A stretch of DNA of 64,000 nucleotides from Fen-1364 sp049515135 (GCA_049515135.1 JBEKUJ010000004.1:62001-126000); one strand, 5' to 3'. Counted from the stretch's first letter, positions 41,734 through 50,835 are shown. Notes: generated by a model not told the origin, from the letters alone. Numbers and translations are program-made.

Positions 41734-42175
41734 GCGAGCCGGTCCCGACGAGCGCGGAGACCTCCCGCAGGGAAAAGAAGCGCACATCGGCTATTTCCTC
41801 AGGATCAGGGGCGAACTTTCCCGAGTGGCTGAGCAGGAAACACCGGGCGTACTCCGTCTCGAATGAGTTGCTGTAGAGATACCCATAGAGGAACCGGGCG
41901 CCTGCGGCGTCGAATCCCAGCTCCTCCCCGGCCTCGCGTCGGAGGGCTTCATTGACGTCCTCTCCCGCCCGCACATGTCCGCCCACGGACGTGTCCCAAA
42001 GACCGGGATTTGTGTCCTTGCTCAGCGCTCTCTTCTGCAGCAGAAGCCTTCCGGCCGGATCCAGGACATGCAGGTGCACAACAAGGTGGATCAAAAGGGG
42101 ATTCCCGTGACATTCCTCCCGTGTGGCCTGGCCGGCGGGGTTTCCCTCCCGGTCCACCAGCTGGAACATCTCCAT
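41672..42175 (-). CDS. Nudix hydrolase
   Basis: The 167-aa product has a complete Nudix box: GGHVRAGEDVNEALRREAGEELGF in outline (G-x5-E-x7-R-E-x2-E-E-x-G-F). The N-terminal MFQLVDREGNPAGQATREECH resembles the isopentenyl-diphosphate-isomerase/YfcD-like Nudix branch, as does LVVHLHVLDPAGRLLLQKRA. The isomerase-specific cysteine is not evident, so it is more likely a hydrolase of unknown substrate. It lies 31 nt downstream of the acyl-CoA synthetase part and probably ends that operon. Confidence 0.85.
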   Translation of the reverse strand: MEMFQLVDREGNPAGQATREECHGNPLLIHLVVHLHVLDPAGRLLLQKRALSKDTNPGLWDTSVGGHVRAGEDVNEALRREAGEELGFDAAGARFLYGYLYSNSFETEYARCFLLSHSGKFAPDPEEIADVRFFSLREVSALVGTGSLTPMFEHELPMLVRRLEPSL

Positions 42176-42206
42176 CAGCGGCTTCCCCGGCGCGCGGACG
42201 CCGCCA

Positions 42207-44459
42207 TCAGCGGCCGCCCTGTTTCTTCAGGTTGTACGACACGAAGGTGTCCAGGGACGTGATGGCTGAGCGTATGTCCGAGAACACCGGCAGTCCTCCC
42301 TCTTCAAGCGCAGCCACGAAGTCCTGATAGTAGCGGCCCGCGTTCACGGAAACCACCATTGGTTTCCTGTGCCGGGAGGCTATCTGGACCAGCCGGCAGG
42401 CAAGGCCATCGGCATCGCGGCAGGTTTCAGGGACCGTCTTGAGGGAGACGGCATGGGGGACGATGGCAACGAACACGCAGTCCACCGCATCGTCCTCGAT
42501 CACCGCTTCCGCGAACTGCGCGTACATTGCGTCATCAGCCATGGGCGTGATGTCGAGGAAAGGCGATGAGACATCCACCAGCCCGTGCCTGTTGATCTGC
42601 GTGAGCTTCTCAATGGTACGGGCGCCGAGCTTTGCCTGCGTGAGGCCCTGCAGCTCATCCGCTCCCACGGTAGACTCGAACCCCGCGTTCACCACTCCCG
42701 CCACCCTGTTTCCCCGCGGAGGCCGGGAGGCAAGAAGGGAGAACGTCTTCATGAGATCGTAGTATTCCTCTATCGTCTCAGCAAGGATCACGCCCGCCTG
42801 CTGGCACGCGGCGCGGAAGACGCTGTAGTTCCCGGACATCGACGCGGTATGGGAGGCCGCGGACCGGGCGCCGGCTTCCGTGCGGCCGCCCTTGTAGGCA
42901 AGGATGGGCTTGGCCGACTCCCGTGCCCTGTCGAAGAAGGCGCGGCCTTCGCCGGAGTCCAGCCCTTCAAGGTAGACAGCCATCACATCCACGGACGTGT
43001 CGGTCTCGAAATAGGAGAGGAGGTCACCGACGCGCACGTCGAGCTTGTTCCCGAAGCTCACGACGCAGTGCAGGGGCCGGCAGTTGCGCAGCTTGTCGAT
43101 CACCGTGACCGCCAGGGCGCCGCTCTGGGTGAGGAGGGCGGTGTTGGCCCGGTCCGATGAACGGACCTCCAGCCTCTTTTCGTTGATGAAAAGGGTATTC
43201 AACCCGGGAACCCCTGGACCTGCGGCATGATAGACGCCCATGCAGTTGGGGCCCATGATCCGGATGCCGGGAGGCAGCGCTTCCAGCAGCTCGCGCGCGT
43301 AGTCAGCGTAGGGAGTGGATGCGGGCACGCCCGGGATGAGGACAACGGCGCGCACGCTCCTTCCGGAAAGAGTGCGCAGGAACTCGGGGGCCGCCTGGGC
43401 CGGAGCCGCGTACACGGCAAGCTCCACGGGAGACGGCAGCTCCCTGAGGTCCCGGTGCAGCGGGTACTCCTTGTCCCCGAACCTCAGGGTGCCGCCCCGC
43501 GGGTTGACCAGGAACAGGTCCCCGTGGCGAAGCTCATGCAGAAGCTCAGCAATGTCGCGGGCAAGGTTGTACTTCGACAGATCGGAGGACACCCCAATGA
43601 CGGCTATCCCGCGAGGATGGAAGAACGCGTCGAGGTTGGACTGGTTCACCCGGGTGCTCCAGTTGCGCAGGTCTGTGCCGGAGACAAACTCCGCTAACCC
43701 GTCGATTGCCACGAACCGGCCGTCCGAGGAAATGGCAAACGGATTGACCTCGAACGCGGTGAAGGCAAAACGGGGCTGGGCGGCCATTGGCGAGTATGCA
43801 AGGGCAAGGCTGCTGAATCCGGCCATGGCCAGCGCCATCTGCTCCAGGTATTCCGGATGGCCGATCTGGTCGAACTTGTAGCGGATATGAAGGCTGCGGG
43901 TGAAAGCCAGGGCCTGAGGGTACTCCATGGGAGGCAGGAACAGGTTGGCCGGGTCATAGTGGGCGGCGAAGAACTCCGCGTCGTCCCCGCCCTTGCTGAC
44001 GGTGAGCACGGGCCCGAATGCGGGGTCTTCACGGAAGCCGATGAGGACCTCGTAGCCGATGGCCTGCGTGTGAGGGATGTACTCCACCAGGAGAAAGCCC
44101 GTGATCCGGGGGGCTTCGTCCGGTGCAAAGTGCGAGAGAACCTCTTCCCGCATCCGTGACAGCACAAACTGCACGTACAGGGGGTCAGCGGCGGAAACTT
44201 TTTTCACCCCGCCGAGCTTCTGCTTGTGAGGGATATCGGGGGAGACGACCTTGACGATGAGGGAGTGGCCGAACGCGCGGAGGCTCTGTTCGCTCACTTC
44301 GCCGAGGTCCTTCACGAACAGGAACCTCGGCACCGTGAGGCCAAGCGCGGAAAGGATCCCGTAGACCTCATGCTCGAAGAGGGACTTCCTTCGCTCCAGC
44401 GCGGCGCATTCGAGGATCCCGTCGATCTTCGATAATGCTGCCGATGTCAGTCCGTGCAT
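42207..44459 (-). other. Internal translation start and ADP-forming acyl-CoA synthetase part
   Basis: ATG 44459 is preceded by GGGGGGA at good distance, and the residues after it begin the ATP-grasp domain (ILSALGLTVPRFLFVK, SLIVKVVSPDIPHKQKLGGV). As a separate protein it has 750 aa, the normal size of NDP-forming acyl-CoA synthetases, which make ATP from acyl-CoA plus ADP and phosphate or run in reverse. The ATP-grasp-first order is the permuted version of the acetate-CoA ligase layout. Confidence 0.6.
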
Positions 44460-45323
44460 GGCGGTCCCCCCGTTGTGTGTGCTCGCAGGCAGAGTACCAT
44501 GATTGGAGCTTTCGCGACATACCTCGCCTGCGGCCGCAGGCTCCAGGAGCCGGACAATGGAATCCAGGCGGAAGGTGCGCTCCTCCCCCCGCAGCCGGCA
44601 GAGCGCTCTGATGCTCACCGATCCGCCGATCACGGCGAACCCCAGGGGGCGGATATCCCGGACGGTGGTCTCCCCGCCGGCGCTCCTGTACTCGATCCGC
44701 ACCTCGAGTCCCCCGCTCAAGGCCTCACCGAGCCTGAGGGCCGTTTCGACACAACGGGGGGTGTGACAGATGAAGTCCAGAGGCGGGCCGCTGGCCGCAG
44801 CTAGCTCCGACGGAGAGACATGCTCTCCCAGAGTTTCCCGGCAGCGCAAAAACAGCTCCCGGCATGCATGGGCGTCAGCGAGGGCTCTGTGCGTGCCCGC
44901 CTCCAGCTGCAGGTCTCTGGCCAGGTTCTTCAGGCTGTAGCTGGCTCTTGCCGGGAAGGCCCGACGGGCCAGACCCCGGGTATCCAGGACCGGGCCTGCG
45001 GGCGGGAACCCGTCCGTCCGATGGATGTCGGCTGCGAGGAATCCCACGTCGAACGTCGCATTGTGCGCCACGGGCGTGCCCTGGCCGAGGAAGCGGAGAA
45101 AAGCCGGCAGCGCGTCCGCGATTGGCGGCGCGTCTTTTACCATCAAGTCCGTGATTCCGTTGACACGGGAGGCGGCTTCGGGGATCGGAAGGCCGGGGTC
45201 TATGAACTGCTGGAAACACTCCAGCACCACGGGACCCTCGAATGCCACTGCGGCCAGCTCGATGATGCGGTCCACGCCGGGCACAAGACCCGTTGTTTCA
45301 ACGTCGAATGCTACGTAGCGAAT
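42207..45323 (-). CDS. DEDDh exonuclease-WYL protein running in frame into an ADP-forming acyl-CoA synthetase
   Basis: No stop codon separates two unrelated proteins. The first (about residues 1-288) has DEDDh motifs: FDVETTGL, HNATFDVGFL and HRALADAHAC, followed by a WYL-like domain (EVRIEYRSAGGETTVRDIRPLGF and RTFRLDSIVRLL). Motif I lies upstream of the first usual start (GTG 45284); the only candidate that keeps it is ATT 45323, six bases after TAGGAG. The second part (MHGLTSAAL onward) is a 750-aa acyl-CoA synthetase: ATP-grasp first, then CoA-binding (IAVIGVSSDLSKYN) and succinyl-CoA-ligase-type domains with the phosphohistidine in SHTASMSG. It may be made as one chain, or the second from its own ATG 44459. 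Confidence 0.72.
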   Translation of the reverse strand: MRYVAFDVETTGLVPGVDRIIELAAVAFEGPVVLECFQQFIDPGLPIPEAASRVNGITDLMVKDAPPIADALPAFLRFLGQGTPVAHNATFDVGFLAADIHRTDGFPPAGPVLDTRGLARRAFPARASYSLKNLARDLQLEAGTHRALADAHACRELFLRCRETLGEHVSPSELAAASGPPLDFICHTPRCVETALRLGEALSGGLEVRIEYRSAGGETTVRDIRPLGFAVIGGSVSIRALCRLRGEERTFRLDSIVRLLEPAAAGEVCRESSNHGTLPASTHNGGTAMHGLTSAALSKIDGILECAALERRKSLFEHEVYGILSALGLTVPRFLFVKDLGEVSEQSLRAFGHSLIVKVVSPDIPHKQKLGGVKKVSAADPLYVQFVLSRMREEVLSHFAPDEAPRITGFLLVEYIPHTQAIGYEVLIGFREDPAFGPVLTVSKGGDDAEFFAAHYDPANLFLPPMEYPQALAFTRSLHIRYKFDQIGHPEYLEQMALAMAGFSSLALAYSPMAAQPRFAFTAFEVNPFAISSDGRFVAIDGLAEFVSGTDLRNWSTRVNQSNLDAFFHPRGIAVIGVSSDLSKYNLARDIAELLHELRHGDLFLVNPRGGTLRFGDKEYPLHRDLRELPSPVELAVYAAPAQAAPEFLRTLSGRSVRAVVLIPGVPASTPYADYARELLEALPPGIRIMGPNCMGVYHAAGPGVPGLNTLFINEKRLEVRSSDRANTALLTQSGALAVTVIDKLRNCRPLHCVVSFGNKLDVRVGDLLSYFETDTSVDVMAVYLEGLDSGEGRAFFDRARESAKPILAYKGGRTEAGARSAASHTASMSGNYSVFRAACQQAGVILAETIEEYYDLMKTFSLLASRPPRGNRVAGVVNAGFESTVGADELQGLTQAKLGARTIEKLTQINRHGLVDVSSPFLDITPMADDAMYAQFAEAVIEDDAVDCVFVAIVPHAVSLKTVPETCRDADGLACRLVQIASRHRKPMVVSVNAGRYYQDFVAALEEGGLPVFSDIRSAITSLDTFVSYNLKKQGGR

Positions 45324-45412
45324 AGAGGACTCCTAGCCATGGATGCGTAGCACGGCTTCCGCGCTTCCCTGGGGTTGCACGGTGTTGGGAGGCGGAAGGC
45401 GCGGCCAGATCC

Positions 45413-45892
45413 TTAGAAGTTGGAATCGTACTCCGCCCGGCGTTTTTCCCTGGTGTCAGCGACCCACTTCTGGTCCGCATAATCCACTTTGCAGAGGTTG
45501 TCTTTGAAGGAAATCCCGACGTACGTGCGTTCCAGCTTCCAGCGTGAATACGAATCACCGGAATCGTACGGCGCACCGTACTTGTCCGTCAGCGCGTTCA
45601 GGATCTCGTTGTAGGTCCTCATGTCCTCTTCGTCATCGAACCTGTACTGGGCGATGACCAGCTTGTCGTCCTGGAAGATGTAGTTGAGCAGACCGCTATG
45701 GCCCGTCACATCAACGCGGGTGCTCAGCATCGTGTTCGCGGTCCCGTTCATCCTGGAGAATTGCAGTCCGCTCTCAGCGCTGATCACCTCTTCCGGCGAC
45801 ATCCCCCAGGTGACCTTGCGGAAATCCTGAGCAGATGCGGACAGGGCCGCGAGGAAAAGGAAAGCGGCCACCAGGAAACGATGGTATTTCAT
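45413..45892 (-). CDS. Small exported protein, uncharacterised (159 aa)
   Basis: The product begins with a signal peptide (MKYHRFLVAAFLFLAALSASAQ), then DFRKVTWGMSPEEVISAE, a motif seen at the start of many small periplasmic proteins with an F-x-x-x-x-WG-x-S-x-x-E-V pattern. The rest alternates beta strands (LLNYIFQDDKLVIAQYRF) and a helix with KYGAPYDSGD. No catalytic residues are clear. Start ATG 45892 overlaps the upstream 63-aa gene by 4 nt; the frame to 45970 is discarded. Function unknown. Confidence 0.78.
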   Translation of the reverse strand: MKYHRFLVAAFLFLAALSASAQDFRKVTWGMSPEEVISAESGLQFSRMNGTANTMLSTRVDVTGHSGLLNYIFQDDKLVIAQYRFDDEEDMRTYNEILNALTDKYGAPYDSGDSYSRWKLERTYVGISFKDNLCKVDYADQKWVADTREKRRAEYDSNF

Positions 45893-46080
45893 CCCTCGCC
45901 TTTCAGTTTCTCCGGGGTGGCTTCTCCTAAGAGCAGCTTGCAGATGTTCTTGTACCCCACCCTGCGCCATGTGCGCAGGACGTCCGCGAACTGCTCGTAC
46001 GCCTGTGGCTGCTCTCCCTTGAGCCTTTCCAGGCGCGCAAGAACCTCACGCAGGTCGTCCAGGGAAGCAAGTGCCGGCAT
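45889..46080 (-). CDS. Small uncharacterised protein (63 aa)
   Basis: The frame starts at ATG 46080 with GGAGGAAGG directly upstream and overlaps the next gene by 4 nt (ATGA). The product MPALASLDDLREVLARLERL... is helical and charged, without membrane or signal segment. It probably leads a minus-strand operon that continues with the exported protein, the exonuclease/synthetase frame and the Nudix gene. No family recognised. Confidence 0.7.
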   Translation of the reverse strand: MPALASLDDLREVLARLERLKGEQPQAYEQFADVLRTWRRVGYKNICKLLLGEATPEKLKGEG

Positions 46081-46204
46081 TCCTTCCTCCGTTTCCCTTC
46101 AGACGGTTGCCTTCGGACCGCCGTGAAGGATCCATGGCCGCGTTTAAGATATGGCCCCCTCCGGAGACTTGTCAAGGCGAACGGAAAGCGGATACTCCGT
46201 ATCC

Positions 46205-47425
46205 GTGACAGAGAAGCTGTATTATGACCACCCGCCCCTTCTGGAGTTCGACGCCTCCATTGTGAAAGACGAGACAAACGGCGCGCTGCATGAGGTTGTG
46301 CTTGATCGCACGTGCTTCTTCCCGGGAGGCGGAGGACAGCCCCCGGACAGGGGACTCCTGGGCATCGCGCGCGTCGTGGATGTGAAAGACCGTGACGGAG
46401 AGATCGTGCACGTGCTGGATTCAGCGCCGATCGGCCCGGGCACAGTGTCCGCGGCGGCGCTGGTTCACGGCGTCGTGGACGCAGCCAGGCGCCTGGACTT
46501 CATGGCACAGCACTCCGGACAGCACGTGCTCTCCCAGGCCCTGCTCAGCGTCGGCGGCCTGGCAACCGTGTCGGTCCACTTCGGAGAGGAAACCACCACC
46601 ATAGAGCTGGAGACCCCCGTGGTGCCGGAGGAAGTCCTTCGGCGGGCTGAGCAGCTCGCCAACTCCATCATCAGGGAAAACCGGCAGATCCGGATTCACG
46701 AAGTCGACCCGTCGGAGGCATCCCGGTTTCCCCTTCGAAGAACGCCGCCCGAAGTTGGTCGCCTGCGAATCGTGGAGGTGGACGGGTTCGACTGGGCGGC
46801 GTGCAGCGGGCTTCACGTGGCCGCCACCGGGCAGATCATTCTGGTCAAAATCGTGGCCCAGGAAAAGATCAGGGGCCGGGCGCGGATCCTGGCGCTCATT
46901 GGCGCGCGCGCCATGGAAGATTACGGCAGAAAGGCGGTCCTCGTGCAGACCCTCATGCGCCTCCTCACCTGCGGGGAATCCGACATTGCCGCCCGCGTCG
47001 AGGAGCTGGCGCGAAGCCTCCGCGAAAGCGAGCGGGAGCTGGGGAGGATGCGCCAGGAGCGCGCCGTGGCGGACGCGGATTCCGCCGCGGCGCGGGCAAG
47101 AGCTCTGGGGGAAACGCTCCTGGTCCGCGCGGCGTTCGACGGCGCTGGTCCGGCGTACCTCAAGGCATTTGCCGAGAGAGCTGTCGCGTCTCCCGGCAGG
47201 GCGCTGATTGCGGTTGACCGGTCCGCCGACGCCTTCCAGTGGATCGTCGCGCACTCCCTTGGCGCCAGGATCGACCTTCCGTCAATCGTGACACCGCTCC
47301 TGGGCCCGGCCCATGCCAAGGGCGGCGGGCGCGGTGCGTGGATGCAGGGCGCCGGCCGGCCGGCGGATGCGGCCACGTCCTTCGGGGACGCCGTGGAGGA
47401 GGCTCTTTCCCGATCTCTTGGCTGA
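46205..47425 (+). CDS. Alanyl-tRNA editing protein, AlaX-L type with DHHA1 domain
   Basis: The product (406 aa from GTG 46205) resembles the editing half of alanyl-tRNA synthetase without the synthetase core. Zn ligands are in MAQHSGQHVLSQ (H-x3-H) and DWAACSGLHVAATG (C-x3-H). CFFPGGGGQPPDRG marks the N-terminal glycine-rich motif. The C-terminal DHHA1 domain ends LGPAHAKGGGRGAWMQGAG. It should hydrolyse Ser- or Gly-tRNA-Ala in trans. The frame is open to ATG 46151, but MTEKLYYD is the typical family start; neither start has a strong ribosome binding site, so the exact start is uncertain. Confidence 0.88.
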   Translation: MTEKLYYDHPPLLEFDASIVKDETNGALHEVVLDRTCFFPGGGGQPPDRGLLGIARVVDVKDRDGEIVHVLDSAPIGPGTVSAAALVHGVVDAARRLDFMAQHSGQHVLSQALLSVGGLATVSVHFGEETTTIELETPVVPEEVLRRAEQLANSIIRENRQIRIHEVDPSEASRFPLRRTPPEVGRLRIVEVDGFDWAACSGLHVAATGQIILVKIVAQEKIRGRARILALIGARAMEDYGRKAVLVQTLMRLLTCGESDIAARVEELARSLRESERELGRMRQERAVADADSAAARARALGETLLVRAAFDGAGPAYLKAFAERAVASPGRALIAVDRSADAFQWIVAHSLGARIDLPSIVTPLLGPAHAKGGGRGAWMQGAGRPADAATSFGDAVEEALSRSLG

Positions 47426-47490
47426 CGGACGGATTCAGCCTTGCAGTCCCCTGCGACCTGCTCTACTATGCGCAAAAAGGGGGCCTCCCG

Positions 47491-48093
47491 ATGAAGCTGC
47501 GGATCCGCTACAACTCTCCGGTCATCCTGTCCTTTGCCATCATCGCTGCGCTCGTCCTTCTCATAGACCAGATCTCCGGCGGGGTCTTCATTCGCACCTT
47601 CTTCACCCTGTACCCCGACTTCAGCCTCTCCTCTCCGCTTTCATGGCTGCGCCTGTTCAGCTACGTGATCGGCCATGCAAACTGGACCCACCTCATCGGA
47701 AACTTCTCATTCATTCTCCTCATTGGTCCTGTGCTGGAGGAGAAATACGGTTCTCTGCCCCTTCTGCTGATGATGCTGGTCACGGCGGTGGCCACGGCCA
47801 TCCTGAACATCCTCGTCGTCAGAACCGGCCTTATCGGGGCAAGCGGGATCGTGTTCATGCTGATCCTGCTCAGCTCCTTCACGAACATCCGACAGGGGGA
47901 AGTGCCGCTCACCTTCATCCTCATCGTCGTGCTCTATCTGGTGAGAGAGTTCGTGAACGCCTTTACGCCCAGCACTGTATCCGAGCTGGCTCACATCGTG
48001 GGCGGGATAATCGGGGGGTTGTTCGGATTCATAATATCCCATTCCGAAACAACTCCGGCCATTCCCGCAGGCCGTCCTGAAACGAAGGAGTAG
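47491..48093 (+). CDS. Rhomboid-family intramembrane serine protease
   Basis: The 200-aa product shows six hydrophobic segments. HANWTHLIGNFSFILLIGP is the loop/helix-2 motif (H-x3-N), GLIGASGIVFMLI has the nucleophile Ser in G-A-S-G, and SELAHIVGGIIGGLFGF supplies the catalytic His. This is the compact bacterial rhomboid layout. ATG 47491 follows AAGGGGG with 8-nt spacing; the longer frame from 47239 is antisense-derived. The DUF4139 gene begins 3 nt later, so they are cotranscribed. Substrate unknown. Confidence 0.88.
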   Translation: MKLRIRYNSPVILSFAIIAALVLLIDQISGGVFIRTFFTLYPDFSLSSPLSWLRLFSYVIGHANWTHLIGNFSFILLIGPVLEEKYGSLPLLLMMLVTAVATAILNILVVRTGLIGASGIVFMLILLSSFTNIRQGEVPLTFILIVVLYLVREFVNAFTPSTVSELAHIVGGIIGGLFGFIISHSETTPAIPAGRPETKE

Positions 48094-48096
48094 CAC

Positions 48097-50172
48097 ATGC
48101 TGAACAATCCGTGGTTCATCGCTTCCCTTGCACTGCTGGCTTCATGCGCCGTCCCGGTTGCCCTTGGGGCCCAGGAGGAGAAGGACGTCACTGTCCCCCT
48201 CACCAGGCTCGTGCTGTTCACAAGCGGCGTGGGATACTTCCAGCACGACGGGGCCGTGGACGGCAACGCCCGCATGGAGCTCACCTTTTCCGCCAGCCAG
48301 ATCAACGACCTGCTGAAGAGTCTTGTTCTGCGCGACATGGACGGCGGCGCGATATCGAGCGTCACCTACTCCTCGCGGGATCCCATCACGCGCACCCTCA
48401 AGAGCTTCGCGCTGGACCTCACCGCAAACCCGTCTCTCTCTGCCCTTCTGGCCCAGGCTCGCGGGGAGCCGGTTGAAGCCACGCTCACAGGCGGAACAAA
48501 GGTGACCGGCGCAATCGTTGGAGTTGAAACACGCCAGGTTGCCACAGGCGCAAAAGAGCCAGTCCCCGCTGATTTCCTGACTGTCAACACCGCAACGGGG
48601 ATGGCGAGCATTGCATTGTCCGAGGTCGGGGGAATCCGTTTCCTGCGCAAGGAGCTGCAGGATGACCTGGCGCAGGCGCTCCAGGTGCTGTCCTCCTCCC
48701 ATGGCGTGGAAAAGAAAAAGTTGGTCCTCCATTTCAGCGGAACCGGCAGGCGCCGGGTGAGTGTGGGCTACATCCTCGAGTCCCCGGTCTGGAAGACGAG
48801 CTACCGCCTGGTGCTCGGCGACGCGGCATCACATCTGCTGCAGGGATGGGCCCTGGTGGAAAACACCACTGATGGGGACTGGAAGAACGTCGTGCTGAGC
48901 CTCGTTTCGGGGCGCCCCATCACGTTCACCATGGACCTGTACCAGCCCCTGTACATCCAGAGGCCTGAAGTGCAGCTGGAGCTGTACCAGTCTCTGACGC
49001 CCAGGACAAACGAGATGGCAATGGATGAGTCGCAGGCGCAGAAGGAGGAGGCCGCGCCAGAGGAAGCCCCGGCGCCCGCATCCCCCATGCGCTCGGCTGC
49101 CCCCATGGCCAAATCAGCGCAATCCCTCTCCGCGGGGGGAGCGGCTGCGCGCGGGGCCCCCGGCAACGAGTTCTCCATCTCCCAGGGAGTGGCTGCGGCC
49201 GCCCAGGGAGGACAGGTCGGCGACCTCTTCCAGTATTCCATTGAAAAACCCGTAACGCTTCCACGCCAACAGTCGGCCATGCTGCCCATTGTGAATCAGC
49301 AGGTGGGCGGGGAAAGGATTTCGCTATACAACGAGGCCACGCAGCCCAAGTACCCGCTGAACGCAGTACGATTGAAGAACTCGAGCAGCCTCCACCTCAT
49401 GCAGGGACCGATCACCGTGTTCGACGGAGGCAGCTATGCCGGCGACGCAGAGATCAGCGACCTTCCCCCGGGCGGAACACAGATCATAACCTATGCCATG
49501 GACCTCGACACGGAAGTGGAGTCTGTGCCCGGGTCCGCGCCGGAGAGCCTTGTCTCAGTCAGGATCTCAAAGGGCGTGTTCTTCTATACGAACAGGCAGC
49601 AGACAGAGCAGATCTACAACGTGAAAAACCGCGGCACGAAAGACCGCACGGTGCTCATCGAGCATTCCTACCAGCCCGAGTGGACGCTGGTCAGCCCCAA
49701 GGAGCCGACAGAGCGCACCAGGGACGTCTACCGCTTCAGCCTCCCCGTTGCGGCGGGCAAGACAGGCAAGCTCTCCGTGGTGGAGACGCGCACAGTGGAC
49801 CAGAGCGTTTCGCTCTCAAGCCTGTCGGGCGATCAGGTGGCGTTCTACCTCAGGAGCTCCGTAGTCAGCCCGTCCGTGAAAGCCGCCCTGCAGAAGCTTT
49901 CCGCCATCATGCAGAAGCTCTCCGACACGACGTCCCAGCGGACGCGCAGGGAAGCTCGGGTAAATGAGATCTCGCAGGACCAGGGGCGCATCCGGGCCAA
50001 CATGGAGCGGCTTTCCCAGACCTCCGACCTGTACAAGCGGTACGTCAAGACCCTGAACGACGAGGAAGACGAGCTTGCCAGGCTGGCGGACCAGATCGCA
50101 AAGCTGCGCGACCAGGAAGCCGCGCAGACAAAGGAGGCTGGCGACTTCATCCAGTCCGTTGACGCCCAATAA
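48097..50172 (+). CDS. Exported DUF4139 domain protein
   Basis: The 691-aa product has a signal peptide ending near LGAQE and the usual family start TRLVLFTSGVGYFQHDG. The middle contains the beta-rich DUF4139 domain (SVGYILESPVWKTSYRLVL, GWALVENTTDGDWKNVVLSLVSGRP), interrupted by a low-complexity Ala/Pro/Ser stretch around residues 305-360. Near the C-terminus (about 600-690) coiled-coil heptads appear (ANMERLSQTSDLYKRYVKTL). The MuiA-like family is surface-associated and its role is not defined. It follows the rhomboid gene by 3 nt. Confidence 0.8.
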   Translation: MLNNPWFIASLALLASCAVPVALGAQEEKDVTVPLTRLVLFTSGVGYFQHDGAVDGNARMELTFSASQINDLLKSLVLRDMDGGAISSVTYSSRDPITRTLKSFALDLTANPSLSALLAQARGEPVEATLTGGTKVTGAIVGVETRQVATGAKEPVPADFLTVNTATGMASIALSEVGGIRFLRKELQDDLAQALQVLSSSHGVEKKKLVLHFSGTGRRRVSVGYILESPVWKTSYRLVLGDAASHLLQGWALVENTTDGDWKNVVLSLVSGRPITFTMDLYQPLYIQRPEVQLELYQSLTPRTNEMAMDESQAQKEEAAPEEAPAPASPMRSAAPMAKSAQSLSAGGAAARGAPGNEFSISQGVAAAAQGGQVGDLFQYSIEKPVTLPRQQSAMLPIVNQQVGGERISLYNEATQPKYPLNAVRLKNSSSLHLMQGPITVFDGGSYAGDAEISDLPPGGTQIITYAMDLDTEVESVPGSAPESLVSVRISKGVFFYTNRQQTEQIYNVKNRGTKDRTVLIEHSYQPEWTLVSPKEPTERTRDVYRFSLPVAAGKTGKLSVVETRTVDQSVSLSSLSGDQVAFYLRSSVVSPSVKAALQKLSAIMQKLSDTTSQRTRREARVNEISQDQGRIRANMERLSQTSDLYKRYVKTLNDEEDELARLADQIAKLRDQEAAQTKEAGDFIQSVDAQ

Positions 50173-50221
50173 CCGGGGGCCGCCGCTGCAGTCGGCCCTT
50201 CGGCCATCCCGGCCGCGCAAC

Positions 50222-50276
50222 CCCACGGGGTACCGTGGGAGGCGCGGGCGGGCCGACCGCGTTCGCGCGGAACGCG
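50222..50276. repeat. Two adjacent perfect hairpins between coding genes
   Basis: CCCACGG (50222-50228) pairs with CCGTGGG (50233-50239) across a GGTA loop. CGCGTTC (50258-50264) pairs with GAACGCG (50270-50276) across GCGCG. Both are GC-rich and lie in the 185-bp gap between DUF4139 and the next gene. No U-run follows, so they are not standard terminators. They might be a repetitive extragenic element, or a processing site. Confidence 0.45.
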
Positions 50277-50357
50277 TACCCGCGTACTTCGCCATCCCTG
50301 GCTACAGCACAGTCGCGCTCCGTCCGACAATGGGAGAGGTGACGGAGCACGGGAAAA

Positions 50358-50816
50358 GTGTCTGAAATTGCGCTGCATCCTGCCGGGCCGGGGTTTGCCG
50401 AACGCGCTGAGATCATCAGGCTCATTGGCGAGCTTCGCGACGTGTTCGAGAACAACTTCGACCGCACCTGGTTCAGCCTGATCCTTGACGGGATCCCCAT
50501 CGACCTGCGCACGGTGCGCAACATCCGCGAGCTTGTCTCCCTCACCTCGGTCTACCCGGGTGAGGAATGGCAGATCCTGCGGGGCATCGAGGAGCTGGAG
50601 GCCTTCCACGCAGCGGTGAAGCGCTTCCTCCTGCCTGTGCTCAAGGAGAGGCTCGGCATCTCCTGGCTGCTGCCGCAGAAGAGGGTCAGGGACCCGCACC
50701 AGTACATCCTGCGAAAGTTCGTGGCATTCACGTTCCCCTACAACCTGGAGCGGCTGCGCCGGCTCACGCTGAGGCTGAAAGCGAAGCTCCTCCTGCACTA
50801 TCCGTCTTTGTCCTGA
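50358..50816 (+). CDS. Uncharacterised protein (152 aa)
   Basis: The product starts at GTG 50358; upstream GGAG and GGGAAAA could serve as a ribosome binding site. It looks soluble and helical with many aromatic and Arg/Leu residues: LIGELRDVFENNFDRTWFSLILDG, FVAFTFPYNLERLRRLTLRLK. No signal peptide, no family recognised. It sits 19 nt upstream of the MoxR gene and likely belongs to its operon. Confidence 0.65.
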   Translation: MSEIALHPAGPGFAERAEIIRLIGELRDVFENNFDRTWFSLILDGIPIDLRTVRNIRELVSLTSVYPGEEWQILRGIEELEAFHAAVKRFLLPVLKERLGISWLLPQKRVRDPHQYILRKFVAFTFPYNLERLRRLTLRLKAKLLLHYPSLS

Positions 50817-50835
50817 CTGTGGTACATTCCGGTTG

